Of a stretch of DNA of 64,000 bases, positions 10,801-22,558 are shown one piece after another; the stretch's first letter is position 1; every line of letters starts with the position of its first letter. A model generated the notes under the pieces. The model made no database searches, had not been told where the DNA came from, and was given only the letters and a program-made list of their open reading frames with translations. A program made the translations under genes and the position numbers. This DNA is from Erigeron canadensis (Eukaryota; Streptophyta; Magnoliopsida; Asterales; Asteraceae): the NCBI RefSeq assembly GCF_010389155.1, contig NC_057761.1, positions 3,908,501 to 3,972,500 of the forward strand, given 5' to 3'.

Positions 10801-12030
10801 ACTATAAGAACACACAAGGATTATGTTTATCTGTTTATATATGTCAAGACATATGTTTGTCCATGGGTGTAATATTACTGAAGTAAACTATTGATTTTAC
10901 CATCATAATTTATTGTGTCGTTCTCTATATAACTTTTCATAAACAAGTCATTTGAGGTAATTATATGTTAACTGACTTGTTCTTTGTTATTCAATGTCAG
11001 CTAAACGAGTTTACAGAGAAGCTACCTCCTGAAATGTCTAATGATGAAACTTTCAAAGCTTTGACTTCTAAAGTTAACGACTTTTTGGAATCAGATCTGC
11101 CTAATGAAATTACTTCATCAAGTAAAAGTAGACACAGAAAAACTAAAGATGTTAATGGGGCCAGGAAAACGTCACCAAAGGATAATGTGCCTCCACAAAA
11201 GAATAACGGCTCCGCTGGTGGTGAAACTTTAGAACAGGCTAGGCAATCAAACACACAAGGTGTTTCAAGAGTACCCAAGCATCCACAAAGAGATGACAAG
11301 AAAGAAGTAATCGAGCAATTTGAACCTGGGGTATATGTGACTCTGGTTCAACTTTCAAATGGCACAAAAATCTTCAAGCGAGTTAGATTCAGGTACTTAG
11401 CGGATTCTAAATTATTTGCATCACGTCACGTATATAGTCACTTATACATCTATCCTCTTTAGTTATTTACATTTCACATTATTTTCCCTAGCATTCTTGA
11501 TAAACCTTCCCCTGTGCATGTAACTAGGAATTAGTGCAGGAAATTATTATAAATTCTGCCTGTTGTGCTATTGTGTGTATCCAACTCTAAATTCCTGTAT
11601 TTTTCACTCTTTCATCTCACGATTATACTTTACCTAACAAGTTGGATACATCAGTCATGAAAAAACACGTACCATATTCCGTCTCCATGAACTGGACCCA
11701 TTCGTGGGCCAAATTGATGTCCATTGACTTCCCATTGCATCAGATTGTGCTTACCTACACTTTTGTTCTCGATGAATGTACTCGATCAAACTTGTTCTAG
11801 GATCCTAAAAATGGTGGAAGCTTATAAGTCCAAATAATATGGTCAAAAATTTTCTCGATCTTCTATACACATGCAGCAAAAGAAGGTTTGTGGCAGAGCA
11901 GGCTGAAGAATGGTGGAAGGAAAACAAAGAAAAGGTATACAAGAAATATAGTCCGGCAAAGTCAAACAGCACTCCAAGTACATCTGCAGCTCAATCACCC
12001 TCTAACAAGGAACCATCAGCATCTAGTTAG
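7840..12030 (+). CDS. RCC1-repeat, FYVE and BRX domain protein (PRAF family)
   Basis: Coding exons are inferred as 7840-9822, 10142-10288, 11001-11392 and 11877-12030, all GT-AG with matching phase, giving 891 residues. Residues about 35-420 are RCC1 propeller repeats (recurring LWGE, TWGDG, LGHG, ACG motifs). Residues about 422-490 are a FYVE zinc finger with [16 protein letters not shown] and paired cysteines, expected to bind phosphoinositide membranes. A proline-rich stretch lies near 600-615 and a coiled coil near 640-715. The C-terminal BRX domain ([12 protein letters not shown]...[13 protein letters not shown], about 814-865) is split by the last intron. PRAF proteins usually begin with a PH domain and exceed 1000 residues; here an in-frame TAA at 7828 precedes the ATG and no PH domain is seen. 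Family members bind membrane lipids and may act in small-GTPase exchange or polarity; the exact role here is not shown. Confidence 0.9.
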
Positions 12031-12742
12031 CTCGGTGTTTTTTCAGTTGAACCATCAGCAAGAAGTTGGTCTTTAGTTTAGTGTGAATGACTGGCCTGAA
12101 TCTGAAGTTTACCAACTGTCCGGCTTGATTCATGCAAACAGCTTTGTTGTACGTCCTGTTTCAAAATATTGCAAACTCAAAGACTTCTGGTGCACTGCGT
12201 TTGCCCTTAACTCAGATTAGATAGTTTACACATTTGCTAAATTGGATCATATTAAAGAGGCAGCAAATACATGTATGTTCAGAGATGTTCTGTTTGATTT
12301 TCATTTGTATGTTAACAAAGTACGTTATGGTTACATTGAAATCATAATTGAAGGAAAAAAAGAAAAAAAAAATCTTCAGGACCACTCTATGACTAGGTGG
12401 CCAAGCATAAAGCATCTGATTTGTATGCCTTTAACTGAGTATCTTTGTGTAAACCAATTACATATATTCGTTTCTCAAGTTATAGTCTTGTCATTGCATA
12501 TCCGAGAAGAAACAAAGAGATATCGTAGTGAGTGTGTGTGAGAGAGACACAGAGAAAGAATCATGTGGATGCGGTAGATTCGAAAGGCTGCTGTGGCGAA
12601 TTGTGGTGCGGTTTGCACAAACCAACAGACTTCTTAATTAGCCACGATAACACAAAGCTTTTTACGGTGTTTTTATTCTGGTTTTCAGGTCGACATTTTT
12701 TTATGCACACGGGGTGCTTGGTTGGGGTATTTTTTATATAAT
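12031..12742 (+). other. 3' flank of the PRAF-like gene
   Basis: Probable 3' UTR and spacer. No coding signal is seen. It contains a (GT/GA)-rich stretch around 12530-12560 and poly-A runs. The poly-A site cannot be placed. Confidence 0.4.
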
Positions 12743-12910
12743 GGGAGAAGGGAATATAAGATTATCTTAGGTGTGGAACCTAATATTTTATTATTTATTT
12801 TTTAATGAATAAATGCATAAGCCCCATGATTTTTATGAATTAAAAAAAAGAATATGTGAGTGTTCCACACTTAAGCTTAGATACCCGTCAACCTTATATT
12901 CTCATCCCCC
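12743..12910. mobile_element. 168-bp MITE with 9-bp target duplication
   Basis: Imperfect terminal inverted repeats of about 50 bp (GGGAGAAGGGAATATAAG left; mirror of GGGGGATGAGAATATAAG right, both reaching GTGTGGAAC). It is flanked by the identical 9-mer TTATATAAT at 12734-12742 and 12911-12919. A 9-bp duplication fits Mutator-like MITEs, but the word is largely palindromic and could instead be part of the inverted repeat. Confidence 0.7.
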
Positions 12911-13157
12911 TTATATAATATGTATTATTAATACCTAGTTATTTAAAAAAAGTATAAATAAAAGTACTTGATTTATAAATACTTCGTTCTTAGTGTTCGT
13001 TCGTTTGTATTCGTGAATATTCGTTAATGAACAAATGAACGAACGAACATGAACAAGTAATCATGTTCGTTAATCTGTTCGTGAACCGTTCGTTAAGTTA
13101 AACGAATGAACATGAACAAGGTCTTGTTCGTGTTCGTTCGGATTGTTTACAGCCCTA
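12911..13157. mobile_element. Truncated hAT-like GTTCGTTCG element
   Basis: Matches the right half of the element at 22559-23086: the shared block around TTAATACCTAGTTATTTAA, then runs of GTTCGTTCG and GAACATGAAC, and a terminus close to GTTTACAGCCCTA. The left half is absent; the MITE at 12743-12910 abuts exactly where homology starts. Confidence 0.65.
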
Positions 13158-13514
13158 ATTATGGGGTTAGGAATGAGAAAGACTATTATCAATCATCCTT
13201 GGCTATAGAATCCAACCATTAATCAATAGTGGGGTAAAGGCCTTTGCACATGAGGCACTTAACAGACTCGAAGTTATTTAACCACAAAGGATACTTAAAA
13301 CTTCTTCTTTAACTAGAAAAGTAAGATAACGATAACGGGTACCCAATTCCAGTAAAAGTTGGGTGTGTGGGAGGTATGATGTGCCGGATTTGAAGAGACA
13401 CCCAACCACATTATTGTTGTTAGTTGCGTATTAGGTCCCGTTTGTTTAGAGCATAATAAAAAAGTACTTAACTCATTAAGTCCGTCAAAATTGTTTGTTT
13501 TTTACTTAACTAGA
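13158..13514. other. Spacer, nothing recognised
   Basis: AT-rich spacer without coding signal, clear inverted repeats or known motif. Confidence 0.4.
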
Positions 13515-13795
13515 CATATGTCCGCTCAATGCGGCGGCGGTGATGGTAATGATAGCGGAGGTGGTGGTGGTGACGGTGGTGGGGGCAGCAGTGGGGACGG
13601 TGATGGGAGTGGCGATGGTGGTGAATTTAAAAGTAATTGATGTTAGGAGATCAATACTGTAAACTATTTCATTAAGGGTATTATAGGTACATTAGATAGA
13701 GATTTTTAAATTAGTGAATGGAAGAGAAGGGTATTCTTGGTTTTTCAAAGATAGAAAGTTTAAGGGGAAAAAATGGTGGTTTGTTTTATTAGACG
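13515..13795 (-). mobile_element. Helitron-like repeat copy B
   Basis: On the minus strand it begins near AATAAAACAAACCACC, runs through AT-rich sequence, a degenerate (CCACC)n stretch and the hairpin-like end CCGCCGCATTGAGCGG. It finishes at ACATATGTCTAG followed by T, which fits a Helitron CTAG|T end. It lies directly beside copy C. Confidence 0.55.
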
Positions 13796-14190
13796 AGATG
13801 AGTACCCGCGCAATGTGGAGGTGCCGACAACGGGTGGTGCTAGTGACGATAGTGGTAAAGATGTGGTTATTAATCTAAAAGTAATTGCCGTTAAAAAAAA
13901 AATCTAAAAGTAATTGACGTATTTGGTAGTGTAATTATTTTATGGTTAAGGGATGTATCTTTTGTAAATAACTTTATTAAGTATATTATAGGGATATTAG
14001 GTAGAAAAATTTAGATTAATTAATAAAGAAGATAGATAGTTTTGATAAATATGAGTGTCAGATATTTTAGAGAAATATTGGGTAGATTTAGTGTATGAGT
14101 TAAGAATGTGTTAAAAATTAAGGGCATTTTGAGTATTTTAAAGGTAGAAAGTTGAAAAAGGATGGTAGTTTGTTTATTAATATAGTATAA
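13796..14190 (-). mobile_element. Helitron-like repeat copy C
   Basis: Minus-strand copy starting near TATACTATATTAATAAACAAACTACC (inner part TAATAAACAAACTACC) and ending CACATTGCGCGGGTACTCATCTCGTCTAAT. The order of sub-blocks (AACTTTCTACCTTTAAAATA, then AACACATTCTTAA, then the CATTGCGCGGGTAC terminus) matches copy F at 60985-61388 in the opposite orientation. The family assignment to Helitrons rests on the hairpin and CTAR end and is not certain. Confidence 0.5.
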
Positions 14191-15033
14191 GTGTATATAG
14201 TTAGGGGTAAAATAGGGATACTGAAAAATTTGTTTAAATTTTCTAAAATAGATTTTCAATATATTTTATAAGGAAGTATAGATATAGATAGAAGTATAGA
14301 TATAGATAAATAAAAAAAAACTATTATGTTGACTTAATGCATAAAAATGTTATTTTAATTATTGAATCACTTAATACTTTTAAAAAAAAAAAAAAAACAT
14401 GTTATTAGACCTACAAAACCCATCAGAAATCTAACATACACCTCACATGTAAAACTTGGATATCATTGTCTACACACATATATATATGATTGGTAGTAAT
14501 TTTGAGAGTCTATCGACATCGATAAATCAAACAAAAATCCATACATATTGGACAAAAATAGTGTTTCCACTATCGACATCAAAATTACTTAACCTTGTAA
14601 ACAATTTCAAAAAATAAAATGATAACTTTCTTTTAGAAATAGCCTAAAAATCCTTGTAATGTAACATGTATTATTTATTAATTCTTTTTCTTAATTTTGT
14701 TTTTAAATTTTTCATATGTTACCGTCAAATGTCAAATAATTAAAAAAGATTTAGACTATTTAGTTGATAGTATCATTTCTTTTTAAAAAAACTTCACTAG
14801 AAATTAAAAAAAAAAAGTTAGTGGACCACGAGATTCATTTGTAGAAGAGTTCGAGACACATGTTCATAATTGTACTTTTCTCACTTCTCTCTCTATTTAT
14901 CTTCCTTCCTCAAATTTTAAGCAATGCTTTCTCTTATTCAAGAAAAGCATCTCTTCAATGCCTCACTACTCCTTCATTAAAAAAACCACTTCCATTTTTT
15001 CCTTAAAAAAACACTCACCCAAAAACAACAACA
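14191..15033. other. Spacer and 5' leader of LESV
   Basis: AT-rich spacer. From about 14875 the plus strand becomes CT-rich (CTCTCTCTATTTATCTTCC), typical of a plant promoter/5' UTR for a nuclear gene of a plastid protein, leading to ATG at 15034. No clear TATA box was fixed. Confidence 0.4.
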
Positions 15034-18000
15034 ATGGCTTCCCAGATGTACCTCAAACTCACAATATCCCACATAAAAACCAACCATTTATATAACCTTA
15101 AACATAAATCACACCCCCACAAACACTTACTGCTTCCATCAACTTTTGACAAAACACCCAGAAAGTATGGGAAGTTCAATCTTTCACTCAATGTTACAAA
15201 TGATGATGGAAATGAGACATCATCTTATTTGGGTATGTGGAAAAAGGCAATGGAAAGGGAAAGAAAGGAAATTGAGTTTAGAAAGATTGCTGAAAATGTG
15301 GCAAGTGGTGAAGATGGAATTGATGAAGGGGATTTGGTGAGAAAGGAAAGTGAGTTTTTGAAGATTTTGGAAGTTGATAAAGAAGAAAGAGATAGGGTGC
15401 AGAGGATACAGGTTATTGATAGGGCTGCTGCTGCTATTGCTGTTGCTAGTAATCTTTTGAAAAATGAGGATCAAAAGATTAATGATGATGAGTTGTATTC
15501 TGGTTTAAGTGTTGATGATGATGTGGAGGATGATGGTGATTTGCAAGTAAAAGGTAATTTTGTGTTTTATGGTTTTGTTTGAGCCGTTAGGTAGCGGTAT
15601 TACTGTCTACATTTTATCTCCTAATCCACTCCCGGGCTAGAAATATTGGGTATCTTTCTTGTTGTGATATTGGGATGTGTGTATAGGACTTAATTATAAT
15701 ATGTTTTTTTTTTAACGTAAATGTTAGTTGTTAGTAGTTAGTTTCCCTGGTTTAGTAATTAAACGTCAATGCCAGGGTTTGAACTCGGGACCTCCAGAGA
15801 GGCAAAGACTCGACCTGATTATGATATGTTGATTGGAAAATTGGTAATCAAATAGTCTGGAATTCTTAGCTGAAATTATACAATTTTGAAAGTGTAGGTT
15901 TTACATAATTAGTAGAAAAGTAGTGGTTTTTTTTGGAAGTTGAATGTGGGTTGCCCTAAATCTGGGTGAGAAACTCAAGTTGCACTATTATTGATGATGT
16001 ACCATCTCCCTAATAGCTTTGGGATAATAATCTCTCTTCTACCTTATGGAGGCTACTAGGCTCCAGCCCAGACGTAGACTCCGGACTTGAGCATGGTTGC
16101 TCTTGAGAGGCTCCGGATATAACCTCTGGATTGATCCATAGAGGCTCCTGACATAGCCTCCGGACCCTCCTCCATAGAGGCTCCTGACATAGCCTCCGGA
16201 CCCTCCTCCATTGAGGTTTCTGACGTAGCCTCCAGACCTAAGCTGCGGAGGCTCCTGAAACCTTCAGACCTAAACATGACCTCATCTATGTTAAGTCGTG
16301 GGCTTGATTTAGGCCCAAGAATGGAAAGCCCATGACCCAAAATCATCAAACCCTAAAATTTACTCCCTATATATAGATGACAATGAGCACCAAGCTAGAG
16401 CCTCACTCTCTCTCTTCCCCTCATTCTCTTACACACACTCCTTAGCCTGCTTCGGCTTGTGGCGTCACATCTTGTGGTCACCAATTGGGAACCGCCACAC
16501 GAAGTAGCAACAATCTAATCTCCCCCAATACACCTTATAGATCAAGGATTAACCCCCCAGTAATTAAGGATAAATGCTATACCTAAACGGGTGTAGACTT
16601 ATGCTTAAACAATTATTATTGGTTGTTCAATGCTGTTAATGAGAAATTTATGGTTTACCATATAAGGAAATTTGTGATCATAGGTTACCTTTCTTTGAAA
16701 TTTTCTCTATATCGAATTGAAGTAGTATATAATCAACTAGTTGCAAATATGAGGTTTGGATTTGCTTCTTCTGCTTGAAGTTATTGTTTTCATCTATTAT
16801 GGAAATTGGGAAAGGCTTCAAAAACTTGTCTCTTGATTATGAATATAAATAATAAGATAGTTAAAAGCTTTGTCTTATTCCTTTTACAGAATTAAAGGTT
16901 TAGATTTCACATTAACTGTTGCCAATTTCCCTGACCCGAACAAGTATCACTGGTCTGGAGGCCTACCTTATTACCTTTTTGTGTTTTCCTTCTGTGTTGG
17001 AACTCGGAGTACACATTCACTTCATTTATGGGTAGGTGATCCATCCGTATGACTTCAATGCTCTAAAGGCATTCAGACATCCAAATATGTACTGAACGAG
17101 AAGTCCTGGACTAGTTGATTGTGAAACTGACTTAATTTGATGGGCTTAAGATAATCTTGTTTTGATGTTCTGACACCATGGCTTCCATATCAGGCGGAAA
17201 ATTTAGTACAACTTCTCGAATTTCATGAATGAATTTCTTTACTTCGTATCACTCTATCAATTGTATTGCATTCATCATAACAGAAACTTGCTTTATAGCC
17301 CACTTAACCATTTCTATAATATTTCTACATCAGGTTCTGCTGGTATTGGAACTCCAGGTCCAAGTTTCTGGTCTTGGGTACCACCTTCCAGCACAGATTC
17401 TAATGTCGGTGATGGAGCCTACTTAGCTTCAAGTAGAAAAACATCACCATCTCCCAGTGAACCTAACCCGGTGATGGAGTTAGAACCTTCTACAAGTCAG
17501 TTGTCACTGCCATTTGAAAGCAAAACAGCGAGCAATTATGATCCCCCTCTTCCACCTTTTCAGTCGCTGATGGAGGTTGAAAAACAGGATGTTTCTGGAT
17601 CCGTATCAGAGAGTCTGCAGTTGAAGGAAGAACAAGAAGCTATGAGTTTGTTTTCAACACATGCAGAAGATGCAGCTCATGCTCTTGCTGATGTTGATCC
17701 AGTATCATCTCAAGGGACTAAACCCGAAGGATCAATGTGGTGGAAAGAAACAGGGACAGAGGTAAGACCAGATGGGGTGGTTTGCAGGTGGACGTTGACT
17801 AGGGGTGTTAGTGCTGATAAATCTGTGGAATGGGAAGAGAAATATTGGGAAGCTGCTGATGAGTTGGGTTATAAGGAGCTTGGCTCTGAGAAATCAGGTC
17901 GTGATGCTTTTGGAAATGTTTGGCGTGAATTTTGGAAAGAATCAATGTCACAGGTATGAGATTTGAGTCAAAATTTGACTTTATCTATACCATATTGAAT

Positions 18001-21000
18001 AAAGAAATTTACCTGACGCATGTATTTTGCTAAACTGTTTCCAGTGCTTATGTTTAAATGGATACTTATGGTTTATGTGCAGATTGAAGGCTGTCTACAT
18101 ATTGAAAAGACTGCAGATAAATGGGGAAAGAATGGAAAAGGTGATGAGTGGCAGGAAAAGTGGTTTGAACATTACGGTGCTGGTCAAGCTGATAAGTGGG
18201 CTCACAAGTGGTGCAGCATTGACCCTAACACGCAGTTAGAGGCTGGCCATGCTCATGTTTGGCATGAAAGGTACATCACTATAATCACCTATGCTAAGTT
18301 AAAGATGAATGATTACAAAAGCCATCATTTGCATTGCCTATGGGTAAATTGCTTTAACATTTCCAATCATGCATCTCTTGCCATTTGAATTTGTTCATTA
18401 TATTAGTTGAGTATTTGATAAAACATGCCATATATTTTGAGGTATATAATAGCTGTTTTTAATTTTTTGTCTCAGTTGTTGCTTCCTTGGGCCTTTACCC
18501 TTTTCTTTTCTTTCAGTTCTTTCTGTTAAGATATTTATCCTACTATCCTTACATACGAAACTTCAACACACACTCTTGTTTCTTCAATGAAGGTATAATA
18601 TTCGTTCAAACTACTGACTCGCCCTTAAATATAAGTACCAATTCTGTGCTTGGACCATATACCAGCTTGAAGATTCAGTCCATCGATAATATTAACAGAT
18701 ACATGCTCCAAGTTCACAATTCCAGAGTGCACATATTATGGTTTTATCAAATTAGAGACTTTAAGCATTGAGCCTTCATCATTATATCTTTTTCATTAGG
18801 GCCAAAGCCTTACGTTCACTCAATCTACCGACTTACCCTGCATATAAGTTTGTTGATGGAGTATAGTATAATTGCCGTGCTTGGACCCTATACCAGCTTA
18901 AATGTTCAATCCATCATAACTGTTTTTTCTCTTTTGGTCCACAATTAACCATTTTGTCTTGTTTGGTCTTTTTATTATTCAACTTTAATTGATGCCTCTG
19001 TTTCAGCTTTTATGTTTTACCCCCTAGAGTAGTAACAATTTCTTATATATGAATTTAGTTAGCCGGACTCTTGAAATGTGAACTGCACACAAGCTACTCT
19101 TTCTCGTCAAAATCTGCTTTTATGTACAACACTGCCCAAAACGCAATAGATTTCTTCGTGATAAGCGGTCATGAGTTTGTCTACTGCGATAAACTTTTTA
19201 TACGCTTATTTTGAAGGTTTATAAGTTATAAAGCGTGTTAGCATGAACCTTTCTCATGCCATCTCATGATAAACCACACCTCTCTATTAAAGCTCGATTA
19301 ATAAACCATTTCATCTTTAATAAAGTTACATCAGGCCCTGAAAGCTATTTGACTTGTATTTGTTAGCACTTTGAAATTCGTATATGTATCGCTGTTGACC
19401 TATATTAGAAGTTTTCATAGATATATTTAGGCAAAGTTAATTTCTTTCTATCAACACTATGGAATAATACATTTTCTTTCAACTAAAATAGCACTAATGG
19501 CTAATCTATACAGTTTATACTAGTAACTTCTTTAAGAAATCCTGATTGTATTTTGTCTCCTATGAACATCTATGTTGACTTCTACTTAGTATCTACATCA
19601 CTGAAAATGTAGATTATATTGACTCGTTAGGCACACACGAATTTTATATCCATAAAATTGGGGGTGTAACAGAGGAGTTACCACGTTAGGATATCATCGA
19701 GCTCAGGTGTTACTTGTATTAGATTATCCCTCATGGTGACCTGCATTACAGATTTCAGGCTGCAGGCATAAGGCAAGATTCGCGATGTGTTAAATGTCCT
19801 TTTTGTGGTTGTGTACTTTGTTTATATTGATTTGCTAGATTAGTCCAGACTCCAGATTTGAACCAATTGCATCATTGCTGACCACACGTAGCATGTCTTG
19901 GCCCTGCATAAACCCAAGTTTTTTAGGTAGACAGCCAAATAGTTCAATTTGATTACAAAATGAGTATTGACATTTGTCAATGTGTCATCTGGTCGTCATC
20001 CACTCAACATCACTTAAATGTCATCTGTTACTTTAGATTTTCTAAATTCATGTCAGAAGCAAACATACCAAAAGCTTTACTTTGATATAAGGTTTGTGGC
20101 TTTGTGCTTGGAAGCCAGGGGGATGTTTCAAATTGCGTTTGCAAGATAGACTTTGCATTTCAAAACAGCAATTCGAAAAGCGGCCCTCGTCTTGCTTCTT
20201 CAGAACTATGTTTTTTGTTGGAAAATGCAGACCACTTGCTTTTTTCAGATGCTTCTCCAAACCCTGTTATCTGATTATATGCTTTGTTTGTGCATACACC
20301 ACAATGAGATCATCACCCCCAAAACACAATCCCAATACCCTCCACATCTGGGAAAAGGAGAATGAGTAAGCATGTTGTTGGGTCAAAAGAGAAATATAAA
20401 GGTTAGTTAGCTCTGCATGTAGGATATTTTTGCTATTCTAGGTCGTTAGAGAGAGAGGCGCGTAAATAGGAGAAGGGAAGATAAAAAGACCCAAATGCCT
20501 ATCATTTGAGTTGTGCTTGTAGGCCTCTAATGACCTTGACCAGCCTAACAGCATGACACTTTGGAGACCGCCAAGCTAGATAAAATAATTGAATTTGGAT
20601 CAAAAGGGAAGAAAACAGGTTGCAGTTGTCTAAATGTGCACTCAGGAGTACATGCCATGGATGACATATTTAGTTTAGACCATTTATTAAACTAAAGATG
20701 TGTGGTGATCATTTGTAGCTTATTTTTCTGATAGCATTTATAGTTGCATTTGTAATCATTCTGAATTAATCTTATACCACTATATATTATGTATATATGA
20801 GTAAACAATAACGGGAATCTTTCTACAACTTGATAATTCGGCAGGTGGGGAGAGAAGTATGATGGGCAAGGTGGCAGTGTGAAGTACACGGACAAATGGG
20901 CAGAACGCTTAGAGGGTGATGGGTGGACAAAATGGGGTGATAAATGGGATGAGAACTTTGATCCAAATGGCCATGGTGTGAAACAAGGAGAAACATGGTG

Positions 21001-21226
21001 GGAAGGAAAGTATGGAGAACGATGGAATAAAACATGGGGTGAAGGCCATAATGGCTCCGGATGGGTACACAAATATGGAAAGAGCAGCAGTGGTGAACAC
21101 TGGGACACCCATGTCCAGCAAGATACCTGGTACGAGAGATTTCCTCATTATGATTTTTATCATTGCTATGGAAACTCTGTGCCTTTACGTCAAGTCAAGA
21201 AACCTTCTGAGAGGAACTCATCGTGA
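15034..21226 (+). CDS. LESV: LESV (LIKE EARLY STARVATION1), plastid starch-binding protein
   Basis: Four exons with GT-AG borders and matching phase: 15034-15553, 17334-17953, 18083-18270 and 20845-21226, giving 569 residues, close to the roughly 578 of Arabidopsis LESV and longer than its paralogue ESV1. The N-terminus is rich in basic and hydroxylated residues with few acids, as in a chloroplast transit peptide. A charged region with an alanine run (DRAAAAIAVA) follows, then the conserved GIGTPGPSFWSW motif at the start of exon 2. The C-terminal half, about residues 330-540, is a tryptophan- and aromatic-rich repeat (for example WGEKYDGQGG, DKWAERLEGDGW, WWEGKYGERW, WVHKYGK). In this family it forms an extended beta structure that binds amylopectin and promotes glucan ordering during starch granule formation. 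Intron 1 carries repeat insertions; intron 3 is 2.6 kb. Confidence 0.88.
16020..16560 (+). mobile_element. LTR-like insertion in LESV intron 1
   Basis: A GC-richer block within an AT-rich intron. It has 36-bp tandem repeats, then a TATA-like CTATATATAG near 16367, a CT-rich leader and CACACTCC motifs, which looks like a solo LTR or TRIM promoter half. No target duplication or paired copy was identified, so this is tentative. Confidence 0.35.
16136..16243. repeat. 36-bp tandem repeat, three units
   Basis: Units 16136-16171 and 16172-16207 are identical or nearly so (CCATAGAGGCTCCTGACATA core), and a third at 16208-16243 is diverged. They lie in LESV intron 1 and have no coding role there. Confidence 0.8.
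18271..20844. other. LESV intron 3 (2.6 kb)
   Basis: Intron between the third and fourth LESV exons. No transposon ends or nested gene were recognised. Near 18600-18670 and 18810-18905 two related blocks (ACT..ACTCGCCCTTAAATATAAGT / GACTTACCCTGCATATAAGT, each followed by GCTTGGACC.TATACCAGCTT) form an imperfect direct repeat. Confidence 0.5.
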
Positions 21227-22145
21227 GAATTGTGTAGAGTGTCATCCATTAAATATATAAAGATAGATATAGATATACATAGATATACATATACATATTC
21301 ATTTGCATGTATTGAGTAGCTGTTTGACAGACTCCCGTTCTACCTTGGTTACCTACTGTCAATTCTTCTTTGGTTCCTGGAAGATACTTGTAATTGTTTG
21401 TACATCAGGTGACCTTATGACAACGAAACATGTTTATACGGTATCTCTTATGCATTATACGTGTTTATGCATATATTAAACATATTTCTAAAATTGTTAA
21501 CTTTAGTTATATCATGCTACAATAGTACAATGCTTCGGTGGGTATATGGTATAACAATAGTGTATTATTGAGATAGCAAAACAGGTGGGTTGGGTAAGAG
21601 GTCAAGCAGGATAACTTTCGTTACTCTTGCAACAACGATTGTATTGTTTGCATAAAGTGATTCAGGATGTGTTAGAAATTACTAAATCCTACTTGAAGTA
21701 AATTAGTTGAATTGTTGCATGACTTGGATCAAAACATTATGTAAGTTAAACACATTATCCGTAGAAGTATTTAGCAACACAATCAGACACGCTTGCACTG
21801 TCTTTAAACCTCACTTGATGAGTTGATGTTCTCTCGACAAAGAATTTCCACTTTCGTGAAATATGATCATTTTTAATTTTTCCTGAACATGATCATATGA
21901 ATAAGAATATTTTTTAAGACTTGGACATATTTGGGCCTAGAGTAAAATAAAATATTGCACTAGAATGATTGAAACATAAGTTGTGTTGCTCCAAATACTG
22001 TATCAAATTGACCAAAAAATTTAGTATTGCACCAAATTTGATACTTGGTTGGCGATGGATTTTTTATACCAGAAGACCATTGATCTAATCGTTTAAAGGC
22101 ATATGGACATATGCTTAACAAGATCTTAATAATATCTTATACTTA
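21227..22145. other. 3' flank of LESV and spacer
   Basis: Begins with the likely LESV 3' UTR, including a short GATATACATA repeat near 21260-21295. No other feature is recognised. Confidence 0.4.
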
Positions 22146-22448
22146 GAGCATTAGTAATGGTAGTGTTACCATACCAAGGTGATAGTGTCACATCATCACT
22201 CCACCACAACCACACAACTTCCATAACAATATCCCAAAAAATTATACCCCATAATATTAGAATAACCAATCAAAAACAAAAGAAAACAATAAAAAATTAA
22301 CCACGCCATCACCACCCAACTCTTCCCAAGGTGGACACACCCACCTTGAGGCTTCCACATCATAACCACACCAATTCTTATAATGGACCACCTTGATAAC
22401 ACCAAGGTGGAAGCGAGAAACCTTGTCCACACAAACACCATTACACTC
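22146..22448. mobile_element. PIF/Harbinger-like MITE with TTA duplication
   Basis: Ends GAGCATTAGTAATGGT (left) and the mirror of GAGTGTAATGGTGT (right), flanked by TTA at 22143-22145 and 22449-22451. A 3-bp TTA duplication is typical of PIF/Harbinger elements. The interior is rich in CCACC/CACCTTG words. 303 bp, no coding capacity. Confidence 0.6.
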
Positions 22449-22558
22449 TTATGGAATACCTAACTTCGATAATGTGTGATACATATGTTTTCCCAAATAA
22501 ATAAATAAAAAATAAGTAGTTAATATGATGTCAATAGCATTTTCCATTTTGATGTGAA

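Noticed and set aside
15760..15800. CCAGGGTTTGAACTCGGGACCTCC, resembling a tRNA B box and SINE
   Set aside because: No A box at the right distance and no cloverleaf; kept out of the feature list.
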